Shown: piece by piece, positions 43,618 through 54,390 of the stretch
Position numbering within the stretch: position 1 is the stretch's first letter
How the letters are laid out: every line of letters starts with the position of its first letter
NCBI GenBank assembly: GCA_000310025.1
Contig: FN648885.1
Location: 339,964-403,963, forward strand
Direction: 5' to 3'
Origin: Ectocarpus siliculosus
Lineage: Eukaryota; Sar; Phaeophyceae; Ectocarpales; Ectocarpaceae
Length of the DNA: 64,000 nucleotides
Made by a program: the position numbers and the translations under genes
Notes under the pieces: generated by a model
What the model was told of the DNA's origin: nothing
Seen by the model: the letters and a program-made list of their open reading frames with translations, nothing else
The model's database searches: none

Positions 43618-46138
43618 ATGTCGGCATCAAGCGATGAGGTACGGAATCGTGGTGCGTAAGATTACCAAAACAGGATATTGCGGCCTATGCCAGCCTAGGC
43701 GGCAAGATTGATCGCCGGATCGAGAGAGAGAAAGGGAGAGAACCCAATCGCAGTATTCCAGCTATATCATACCCAGGAATGTCTCTGACTATTCTCTATG
43801 ATCATTGGCTTCTCTCATTACAAGCTGAGAGCTGGCGGAAACGAGCGCAAACGTGCAAACGCTGCCGTCAATATTCAATGTATGTTGTGTAAATACTTAC
43901 TTGGAGTATGTTAACAGCAGTGGGACCCGCGCTGACCATGTAGGAGTTTATTGGTTATCGTACTTCTCAACGATTCATCACCAACTTTGTCACGTATTTC
44001 GCCTTGCTGAACACTTTCAGAGCTCGGGAGAGAACAGCAGCAACGACGGAGAGAGCGAGGCGGAATCTGGTTCGAGCTTTAGCTCATCAGACGATGAGAG
44101 CGGCTCCGGTAGCTCGTCTAGCGGCAGCAGCAGTTATAGCCGGAGCAGTTCTGGGGAGGACGACGACAACGACAGTAGCAGTGACGCTAGCGGTAGCCCG
44201 GGAAGCACCGAGGAGGAAGAGGAGGAGGAAGAAGGAGCTGAAGACGATGAGAAGGTCGGCGCATGTGAAGCTTTTACAGCGTCGATGTAGTCAATGTACT
44301 TGTAGTGCTTCGACGTCTACGCATGGCATGCATAGGCTGACCATAAACAGGGGGCGGACAAACCAGAAGCGCCGTCGCTGCGACTGTTTCCTTCTTTCTC
44401 TTGTTTCGCGGGAGCGTACCCTGCGGTCATACTGTAGGTGCCGCAACGAATGTTCTAAGACCGCTATGCTTGTACCAAAAAATCGGCCTCTCGGTGTGTC
44501 CGAGCCGTGGCGGCAGCAGCTCTCCCGGGGCATTTTGCGGCAAGGGCTGCCCACCAGCGTCTGGTTGATGGTAGTTATGGCCGCAATCTGCTATCCGCGA
44601 GATGCTTGGACCTATCGTTGTCCTTGGGTTAAACCAAACTTGGCCGCGAGCGTCAATCATGTTGGTGGGGGCCTCCCATCACCTGTTGCACCGCTGATAA
44701 GCTTGATTGCGTAAACTGCGTTGTCGAACCTTCAGGAGAGGCGGCTGGCCAGGAAGCGAGAAGACTTCGAGAAGATGAAGGAACTCTCTACCCATATGGA
44801 CAACGTCGTGCAACGCCTGGCCACCTATTTTCCCCTAGACGGCACAGAAGGAGAACCGAAAACAGACGTTGTTCCCCCTTCTGCTGCGCCCGAGTTGCCC
44901 CCACTACCACTGCCGTCACCTGATAATGCAAGGGATCGGTACGTTTCTGCGAGAGTCTTGACGATGGACCGGGCTGTGTCGGCAAGGCGACTGATGAACG
45001 ACCGGGCTACTTCTGTTGCCAGCGGCCTGCACTTCGACGACGAGCTCTCAGGTGCCACTGCTGAATAGGTTGGACTCCGGCGTGCATTTTATCCTAAGAA
45101 TATCTAAATAGCAGATTCTTGTGAAGAAAAACTGTAGCAGCCTGAGCTTCTGTGTTTTGCTTTTACCCCGGCCTTTCCCACCATGCTGAATGCCCTACGC
45201 TCTGAAACGACAAAGGGTGGCCGCTACCTCTCATGATTGGCGACACAGTGAAAAATAGCTCCCCACGCAACGTCAGTGCTCTGCCGTTTCAGCGTGCCTA
45301 TTTGCTTACGGTATGGTATACGATGTTTCTCTACCCGAAGTTGCGTATATAGCAATCCCTGAAGACCCTGATGAAGACTCGCTGTATGTTGGCCTCACTT
45401 GCTCGATGAAAACCTTTCCCAAAAACCGTATAACTTGAGGGTTCTATGTAAAGAAGGAATCGCCCTCAACCTTAGGGTTAGTCCATCTGTCACCCACTTT
45501 CCTCCGACGCTACAACTTCCCATGTTCACATCTTCCTTCGGTTGACCCCAGGCTCGACAGCATCATACGGCAGGCATGGGGAGGATGAACAGCACGCGGA
45601 GCGTCGGGGCGCGGGGGGGCGTGGGCAACGGGGTACGAGCAGGAGACAGAGCCAGAGCCGTGCAGACTCGGATAGGCGGGGGATGGATACGGACGAGCCT
45701 GCGGGGAGTCGAAAACACGAAGCAGAAGGACCGGACGCTGCAGAACACCGGAAGGGGACAACAAGCTCCTGGTCTAGGAAGGATAGAAGTGCCAGCGTTG
45801 TCGATAAGGGGCTAGGGCTCAAACTAGAGTCGAGCGGAGGGGAGATGAGGTCCCGGCCTCCTCCAGGCAGAGCAGGTGCAAACTTGGGCTTTGAAGATTC
45901 GCACGAGCGTCTTCTGTGGGATGAACTCCGCGAGACCTTGGAAGGGGTCGCCGGAAGCGATGCTGTGCCGCCGGCGTGGGGACATGGTGCTGCGGTTGAG
46001 AAAGCACGAGCGGACAGGGCTCACGAGGAGCAGCGGCGGCGACTCATAGATGAAGCTATTGCTGTTTTGCTAGAGGGTAGTAGTAGTAGCAGCGACAGCA
46101 GCAGCGAGGACGAGAGAATAGACAACGGCGACGGTTGA
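43618..46138 (+). CDS. unrecognised serine- and acid-rich protein
   Basis: Four exons join in phase: 43618-43638, 44021-44254, 44736-45051 and 45552-46138 (385 aa). The first exon codes for only MSASSDE and flows into a Ser/Glu/Asp region (SSGENSSNDGESEAESGSS), which supports this tiny exon. Residues 8-85 are Ser/Gly then poly-Glu. Residues 86-115 are a charged helix (ERRLARKREDFEKMKELS), followed by a Pro-rich linker. Residues 190-290 are basic, polar and disordered. The C-terminal part has a likely structured segment (LLWDELRETLEGVAGS, then EEQRRRLIDEAIAVLLEG) and ends in a second Ser/Asp patch. The many Ser-Asp/Glu sites look like casein-kinase-2 targets, and the composition suggests a nuclear protein. 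I do not recognise a family. It is divergently paired with glutathione synthetase. Confidence 0.75.
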
Positions 46139-47361
46139 CGCTCTGCAGCGGACGGAGTGAAACAGCTTCATATTCTTTGAGCAAGCTACATGCACTTGCG
46201 TATCCTCTGCGGTCCTGTGTTTACAGAGCGCGCCACCACTCAAGAAGCTGGGCCGTTGGGACTGTAGGGTAACCCCCCCCCCCGAGAATGTATGAACTCG
46301 GGGGTGCTCAATGCTCGGTTAAGAGTCCTATAGAAATAGTACCTACGTTGTCCCCGCTATGTTTACCCCACAGAGATACCGGAGTAAGATATGTTTGACT
46401 ACTACTGCTGTACATAGCCTCAGGAGGAAAACAATAGGTTGAGGTGAGCGCGTTCTGTAGGCGAGGTGAGCGCGATCAACTGTCCTTCTAGTCCAAGGAG
46501 AAGTCAATCTATTTCAGGTTCAGAAACGTATGCCACCTGCCATTAACCACCACATTTGCAATAGCGACTGCTGGCAGCATCCGCTCGTATGTACAGCAGT
46601 AGCACCAGCTCGCTCGTACCTGAAAGGCAGCGTCGTATGTACAGTAGCATTAGCTCGGTCAGAGAAAACCTACCGCGATCGGCGTATCTACTGCTGCTGT
46701 CGAGGTACATATGTCGAATCAACAACCTACTAATCGGTCGAGGATCCAGTACTTACAGCAGCAGCTGCGATGTGCGATCCCTGCGCAGTGTTATCTTTAC
46801 AATTTCCCCCGGAGACAGATGTGTATATTATTTGTTCATGCCTACAGAAGAACCAAGGGGTGTTCCTCACAGGAGTCAGTCCGTGGAGGCATGCGGTGAC
46901 CGACGGATGGATATATGCGAAACAACTGGAAATATCTTGCTGGTGTTGGTCGTGACGGCGTGGACGGTGTGGAGAATACAGCAGCAGTATCCATGATTCG
47001 CCACCGATTGCATCAGCTCAGCACGCAGCATCCTGCTTGAGAAGTGTGTGCAGGAAGTAGCGAGTGGGAGTGTGGATTCCACCTCAGTCCACATGTCCAA
47101 CAATTGAGGTTCATCCACATGACACTCCGTGAGTCCTTCAACCATCCCGGGTCTGTCCAGCACGGGTGAAAAAGGGTTCGAACGAAACACCCCGCCTCTT
47201 TTTCTGGCGCGCGTCATGTTTCGCGCCGCAAGATCTTTCTTTTTTTTTTTGGTGTAGCTCACAGCAGCAGCGTGTAGTCTTACGCCCCCCGCGAAGCATC
47301 CCCTTGTCCCACAAACAGCCAGCAGCGAGTCTACACTCTACCCATCTACACTACTACCATC
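46139..47361. other. intergenic region with inverted and tandem repeats
   Basis: No exon is supported. Around 46580-46760 a word built on GTATGTACAGCAGTAG recurs directly (GTATGTACAGTAGCATTAG) and in inverted form (CTACTGCTGCTGTCGAGGTA), so this part can fold or is a decayed inverted-repeat element. The right end contains the promoter of the cyclodeaminase-family gene. Confidence 0.5.
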
Positions 47362-50300
47362 ATGCTTTCATCCCTCAGAATTTCCGCAAGAAGAGCTGCT
47401 GCTGCGGCCCCTTCAGCCGGCAACAAATTACACAAAGGGGTCGTAGCATCATCATCAGCTGGGAGCAGCGGCAGCATCATAGAACAAACCGCGTGCCGAG
47501 CGTTCGCTACCGTACCAGGACCCCGCCTGTTCGACTACGACACGGTGACCTCCGTGCTGAAGCAGAGCGATGCCGTGGAGGCGGTCGAGGCCGCGTTCGG
47601 GATGCTCGCGAAGGGGAAGGTCGACGTGCCCATCCCGATGCACATCGGCATCGACGAGTCCGAGAAGGCCGGACCGGGAGACTGCCACATCAAGGGCGGC
47701 TACATCTCGGGCACCTCGACGTGGACCGTCAAGCTAGCGAACGTGTCGTTCTACAAGAATGTGGAGAAGGTGGGTACAGCAGTGTGCCTCCGAGCACATG
47801 GTCTTGTCCCTGTTTTGCTCACCTCTGTCTGTAGAATGGGAGATGAGACGCATAATTTACGTCTGCGTTTTCTGGGGCACGCACGCACACAAAATGTTCC
47901 TCAAGTCGGCGAGTTGCACTTGGTAGATAGCACGCAACGCTTTCGGCCGGCTGAAGCAGTTCCGCTCATCCACCCGTGTCGTTGTGCGGAAAAAGTGTGG
48001 AGTAACCCAGCACGGCTTTGCAGGTGGCAGTTCGAGCGTCAGTCCATTCTCTCTAGACTAATTTTGCCTAAATGGAGCCGGCTGCTCTCTCATCATGATC
48101 TCCGATCTGTACGCTAAACTCGCCGCATTCCTGATGCCTCGGTCCAGCTGCCTCACGAATCGGTGCTATTTAGCGCTCCGTGAAGTGCACGTCACACCTC
48201 GCTGACACAGCTGGCCACCTGGCACGTAAACAAGAGTGGGGAGCGAAAACAAACGATGAATTTTGACGGAACAGCTGCCAGCTGTCTCTCAAGTGTTGAT
48301 TCGGATGATATCATACGTGAAGTCGGAGGCCTTGTTTTTTTTCCCCGTCATGATCCAATTCCCTCGACGTTTGTTATGCATGCTGCGGTGTTCGTGTGCT
48401 ATGTAAGGCTGTACCTTACTCCTGCCGTTTGACCCCGGCTGGAACGTCAAACTTATACCTGGAGGTGTACTGTAAAATGACACCCAGAATAGATGGAACG
48501 AGAAACGAGAAAAACAGCCAAACAATATGTAACATATGTAAGAACCCGGCGGTCGGTTCCCAGTGTCGGTGTGTCACCATGCACGACCAACCGCCGCCTC
48601 TCTCACCGAAGAGCTCCAATTCGGGATAACAGAAAACAGGAGAAATCCGCCGCTCCGGCCTTTGGATAAGATTTGAAAGTCTTTGTTTTCTTGCTAGAAG
48701 TATTGCACAAAGCGTCGGCGGAGGCTACCTATACGTCCACGATTGATTTCCCGTGTATCTTTGTTTTTTCGGTCCGTCTTTCTAGATTCCGCTGTTCGGA
48801 AATTCACCCGACGGGCCGGTGTCAGCCAAAAAAAACATGCGACATCGTGTGCGTATGAAAGCTGCTGTTGTTGTCCCAGCGGGTTGTGTTGGGTGGATGT
48901 AAAGCAAACAAACAGACCCGTTTCGATATTCATTTTTTCCTTGACAACACGACGAATCCTCATCTCTCCACAGAGAGACGTATCTCTCCACAGATAGATG
49001 AGAGTCCAGCATATTTAGCAATAAACCCGTTGTCGGGTAGCGGGTGCATTGCGTCAAAGGCTGTGGAGAAAAGGGTGACTCAAGACCGTGAGATTAACGA
49101 GATTAACAAGTGCACAGGACATGCTTGCCCATGCAAGGCAGAAGGTGGATCGCCCTTCCACAAATGCACACCAACATGATACACGAACACCCCAGATCCC
49201 CGTAGATCCGTCTCTAGTGCTGAATACACCTGGCACCCATATCGTAAGCGGAGGCTACGGTTTTTCTACGATTCCCCGAGGAGCACACAGCGATATTTCG
49301 ACTATTTCCATATTGTAACACGGATCGCCCTGGTTCAGCTGGTATTGGCTGATGGTGACCTTGTTCATTAAAACCCAGACCCGAATACCACGTAGACGTA
49401 AAACGAAAGTAAGCATACAGGTCTGAAAAAGGCTTGTACTACAAGTGCTTGACTCATACTTTGTTTTCCCACCCTCACCCACCCACCTAATCCCGCTATA
49501 TCTCAACATTTCAACAGGGCCTTCCCGCCGGATCGGGCATCTTCGTCGTCTGCGACGCTACCAACGGCGCTCCCCTCGCCATCTTCCAGGTATTTGTGGA
49601 CGCCGTAACATAGCGTTTACCTCTCCTTACAACGGCGAGCGACGCGCGTCGCAATTTCACCCAAACCTGGGGCAGCTAGGGGATTGATGGCCCTCACCCC
49701 CGTTACGGTACCAGTTGTCTCTGCGAGGTACACGTAAGCCCTCCCGTTAAAATTCACATACTTGTAGGGCGTTTCCGGCAACGATTGTCACCGCTTTCTT
49801 CACGTCGCAACCCCGCAACAACAACAACACGTGTTCACAAGAGTGCGGGCGCGTAGATTGCTGAGACAGATTCTTGGCCGTGAACGATCGGGGACAGAGA
49901 GAGAGGGGAGGGGGACTGACAGAGAGAGAGAGAGGGGAGGTACAATTCGATTTCTTGCCCCGTCGGGAGCACCGTGGCCCATCTCTGCTGAGACTGACGT
50001 CCGTCCATTCGTCGAGAGCTACATATGAGGCACACTCCTTGTCCGGGGGGCCCACGGACGTGCACGATCTCGACATATGGTGTCCGTCTTTGACTACTGT
50101 CGTGCCATTGGCCAGCCCGTCAGTACGATGCACACAACCTCCCATTGATAATACCTCCCCCAACAACGCACGCACGCACGCACACACAGGAGAACCGGTT
50201 CCTGACCGACCTGCGGACCGGCGCCGCGGGGGCGGTGTCCGTCAAGCACTTCGCGGCCCGTCACCACAAGAAGGTCGGCTTCGTGGGCGCCGGCGTCATC

Positions 50301-52260
50301 GCCGCGGCGATGGCGCGGGGCTCCAAGTGCGTGCACGAGTTCGACGAGGGCTTCGCGTACGGGCTGGACGTGGTGAAGACGAAGGAGTGGGCCGACGAAA
50401 TCGAGGCGGAGCTGGGGTACAAGGTGCACGTCTGCAAGACGGCGGAGGAGTGCGTGCGCCAGTCGGACGTGGTCTTTACCCAGACTCCAGGGTCCGAGAC
50501 GGTGCGCCGAGTAGGGGGTGCGCCCGGGTAGAACTGGTTCGGGTTGGGGTTGGGGTTGGGGTTGGGGGCGTCAGGGTGAGGGGGCGCATGAGCCGTTCCG
50601 AGAGAGAGAGGGTCTGGCTTCAAATGTGTCCGATTCGCGTGTCACGCTGGTTGCGACAGGATTTGGCCCCGCTTTGTCAGCGAGGTGTTTCAAGCGGCCC
50701 GTGCGCTTGCTAAATAGTTAAGACTAGCGGACAGACGTGCTCGCACATGTTGGCCTAGTGTCCGCTTGACGATATGACACACCAGCTACTGTAGATGGAT
50801 TCTCTGTTCATGTTGAAGCTTATTCAAGCGGCGAACACCAATGTAGCCATGTACTTTCCGACCAAAACTAACAGGCGGTTGAGCTGGACTGGTTGCGACG
50901 AGATGATGCGCCAGTGGATGGGGTTTCTCTGTTCATGTTCAGGCTTAGTCAATCGGCGAATATCAGTCGTGTGACGATGTCTAGACGTTCCGACCAACGA
51001 TGACAGGTGGTTGAGCTGGACTGGTTGCGACCGCACGCGACCATCATCGCGAGCGGATCAGACCAGCCCACCAAGAACGAGATCCCGGCTGAGGTGTGTT
51101 GTATGTTGTGTGTTGTGCTTACAGTCGTGGCTCCGATGTGAGAGGGTACCTTATAAGAGGGGGCTCCGATACAAGAGGGTCCAAATCGGTTGTCAAGGAC
51201 TCGACCCTCTATAGTATAGTTGAGTACTCTCTTATTCCGGTATAAGAGGGGGCTCCGATATAAGAGGGTCGAGGGCCTTTGTCACAACACCCTCTTATAT
51301 CGGAGCCACGACTGTATCCCCGAACATGTGTTCCAAGTGCCCTGTTGGTGGTGCAGTGTTGCGACCGTCACGACTTGTGTGTGGATTGATTCCGTTTGTG
51401 TAGTTCCCGTCTGTTTTCAGCCCGCCCCGCGGTTAGCAGGCTCGCACGCGGGTTGCGTTTCGGGAGCACCGCGGAGAAACGGGTAATTGAGACCCGGTTG
51501 TCCAATGGAAAACGCTGAAATAGACGACGGATTATCTCGCGGTCAAATCATGTACACAATGAGAAGGTTTTCTAAATAGGAGGCCAACCTTTGGCGTTGA
51601 GAAACATGGGGTTGAGAATTTGCGGCGGGCAGTAGGCATGTCGGGGATTGCCGTGATTGGTTGTTTGGTACACGCCAGGACGAAGGAAAAGCCGATTAAA
51701 AACACTGCTGTCGCTCTGTATCTGATTGCACTGGTTGAATCCACGGAGATGGCGATCAAGCCCTTGTGCCATGATACTCTTTTTCATTGAAACAGCACGC
51801 CCACGCTGTATTGTTCGGGACTGTCTGGATAATTTCGTTGCAAAATGTTTTGCCTGCCGTCATCGTTTGCCGTTTGCCTAGGGACACCACTACTGCTGTT
51901 TACCTGTTGCACTTTCACACAAGTGTCTCGCCGCCCCCCTCCCCTCCCCTCCCCTCCCCTCCCCTCCCCTCCCCTCTCCTATCCGTGTTGTCATCCGCTG
52001 TTCCAAAAAACCAGGTACAGAAGGCGAGCAAGATGGTGTGCGACCTGGTAAGGCAGTGCGAGCAGGTCGGGGAGCTGCGCAGCGCCATCAAGGCCGGGGT
52101 CATGACGAGGGACGACGTCTACGCGGAGATCGGGGACGTTGTGAACGGCGACAAGCCCGGCAGGACCGGGGAGGAGCTTATCCTTGTCGACCTTACCGGT
52201 ACAGGTGCTCAGGACGCCGCAATCGGGCAGGTGGCTTGGGACATTCTTTCCAAGCACTAG
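47362..52260 (+). CDS. ornithine cyclodeaminase/mu-crystallin family protein, probably mitochondrial
   Basis: Five exons join in phase: 47362-47769, 49518-49589, 50190-50501, 51007-51093 and 52015-52260 (374 aa). The family binds NAD(P) and includes ornithine cyclodeaminase, alanine dehydrogenases and the ketimine reductase mu-crystallin. Which reaction applies cannot be read from sequence. Signatures: HIKGGYISGTSTWTVKLANV and GLPAGSGIFVVCDATNGAPL (substrate domain), LTDLRTGAAGAVSVKHFA, Rossmann loop VGFVGAGVIAAAM (about 189-201), DVVFTQTPGSET, LRPHATIIASGSDQPTKNEI and the C-terminal LVDLTGTGAQDAAIGQVAWD. The first 50 residues are Ala/Ser/Arg-rich without acids (MLSSLRISARRAAAAAPSAG), as in a mitochondrial presequence. 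The start is the ATG opening that leader. Intron 4 contains a MITE in its 5' part, and the intron before exon 4 carries a duplicated copy of that exon's start. Confidence 0.93.
50535..50567 (+). repeat. (GGGGTT)n telomere-like hexamer run
   Basis: About four GGGGTT units lie just inside intron 3 of the cyclodeaminase-family gene, about 35 bp after the donor. Confidence 0.85.
50790..51034 (+). repeat. 132-bp tandem duplication including an exon start
   Basis: Two diverged copies start near TTCTCTGTTCATGTT (about 50800 and 50930), each ending in ACAGGYGGTTGAGCTGGACT. The right copy is the genuine acceptor and first 28 bases of exon 4 (51007). The left copy (50871-50898) keeps the acceptor-like CAG and the same coding start but lacks the rest of the exon. 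Confidence 0.85.
51122..51314. mobile_element. 193-bp pogo/Tc1-mariner-type MITE
   Basis: The ends are inverted copies of CAGTCGTGGCTCCGAT(A/G)T, extending into AGAGGGT, and are flanked on both sides by the dinucleotide TA (51120-51121 and 51315-51316). CAGT termini with a TA target duplication are the hallmark of the Tc1/mariner-pogo superfamily. The interior repeats the TATAAGAGGG and GGCTCCGATA words and has no coding capacity. It lies in intron 4 of the cyclodeaminase-family gene, 28 bp after the donor. Confidence 0.9.
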
Positions 52261-54390
52261 AAGCGATTGGACGTCGAACCTCTACAGCAGTACGAAACTA
52301 TAACGCATATTGACGAGTGTAGAAGACGAAGCGTTTTTTTTTGTGTGTTCACCTGACGTCATGCCTAAGTTGGTGAGGGCGCGTAAGGTAATTGATTTCG
52401 TCAAACTCTTTGTTCCGAGGGCGTTTGGACAGGTTACTGCGATGACTTGGGTTGCGGTTTACGAGTCCCTCCTCACAAATCGGCGAAGGTCAAGCGTGAT
52501 GGCTGACGGGGAGTGTTGTACATATTTTGCTTCGAGGAGATGTAAGTGGACGTTGTCTGATCGTAAGGGAAAAAGTCTCGAGAGAAAGAAAAGCGGGGTG
52601 GATGATGGTCTTGCATAGGGTCAGAAGTGCTTCCTCTTGCGCACTTACTTGTGGTTTTGTCGGTCTCATCGACGTAAGCACGGAGGCTTTGGGTGGTTAG
52701 CGGTCCGGGTGGGCGACGTAAGCTTTTTTTTGTTTTTTTGCTTCCATCGTGCCGCGATTGCTGCCCAACCGGTCGCTCTGCGGCAGCGAGTCGTTTCGAC
52801 CGTTAGTGATGTATATCGGACAGGAAGATCGGTTTAGACGCGCTCAAACCACGACCTACGGGAGTTGGACATACCGCGGTTGGTATGCATATATACCCGG
52901 TAGACAAGACAAGCCCTATAGCCATCCCCGGTGACGATTGACTGTTGTTGCGCTAAGGGGTCTAAATCCTGTACGAGCGAGTGTGTTGGTGTAAATAAAG
53001 TGTTCAAGCGTTTTAGCTCCGACCTAACGGGCTGCATGAACACAAGTTTGGTCATGAAAATGGTCGCTGCCGTGAGGTCTACACGTTTTGGGGGCTGCCA
53101 TCTCACATACGGTGTCTGTTCGCACGCACAGCATGATAGACAGCGACCCTGCCAAGCGGTGAGATAGGCAGCACTCATGTCGCTCTCACGCCAAGCCAAA
53201 ACATGCATCGTGTGGTTATTGTGCAAGGATTTACATCTTGAAATAGCCTTTGCGGTGGTTTCGCTGCGGCGTGAGGCCGCTCGCTCGCTCGTTGCCGAGT
53301 CGTTCCCGGTCGGTTCTACTTTGCGTCGGGAAGTCTGACATGGTAGTATGCGTCAAATCATGCCCGCCTTCTTCGCGTACAGCTCAAGACGGTTATTGCC
53401 CGAAACCGTCCCAGCTTGATGTGCATCGCTTTAGTAATTCCCGTGAGGTTTGTTGTTGCGGGGTACCTGTGTTATTCTGGCCTAATCTCGCCTTGCTGTT
53501 GAAAACGCTGCGGATTGCTTCTCACGCGAAGGACTTTTGGGTCTTCAGGTTCCTTGCCCGCCTTTGTGTGGTGTCCGCTAGCACCACGGAACGGATCCTC
53601 CGTAGCATCCGGTTTTCATCATGACGAAGAGATACGGGTGGGTTCCAAATCCCGGTGATGCATACTTGTATTGTTGTCGGAACTCGCCATGATGTTCCGT
53701 GGAACTCAAGCATTCGGACTCAAGCAAAACCGCGAATTTGGGACACATTTCAAAATTATCGCACGTTTTCAACATGTTGAAACCTCCTCAGCCAACCAGG
53801 CATGCTAGATTAGTAATGTTTTTCCGAAGCAGAACCGCAACACACACAGCCAACAAAATTCCAAAAACCAATGTAAAAGGACAAAACATCCAAGACAATG
53901 TACATAATATCCATGTACCACTGTTGTTCCGTTCATCCCACCCCTGTAGTACAGCCGGGTAAAAGAGCGTTGTTTAACACCCTCCTTGCGAAAAAAAGGA
54001 CTCCACACAACAGAAACATGAAGTAAACCTTGGAATGTCTGGAAGTTTGACGAGCTTGATGACTACTCTGTGGAAGCAACAAAAACCTACATGGGGGATA
54101 AATTTGAGAGGAATCCGATGGGGGCTGGTACACGTACCCTCATTTACCGCCCACAGCCTCTAGGGTTCACGGTGCCTCCTCTGAGCTGCACTTGCCCACT
54201 GATCTCCTTCCTGGGTTTACTCGTAATTTACTCTACTACACATCTCTTTGGTCAAAACTCTCTTGAGACCTGAGCTGTAGAAGGACTCGAGCCGCAGAAC
54301 TCGTTCGGTAATGACCATCTTCTAGAAGTGCGTTCCTCAACGGTCTCAAAAACAATATCTAGACTAAAGCAAGAGCCTGACAGCATATGA
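52261..54390. other. intergenic region between convergent genes
   Basis: This 2.1-kb stretch lies between the cyclodeaminase-family stop and the transporter stop. I see no exon or element; it should contain both 3' untranslated regions. The frames at 52310-52618 and 53250-53624 lack coding signatures. Confidence 0.5.
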
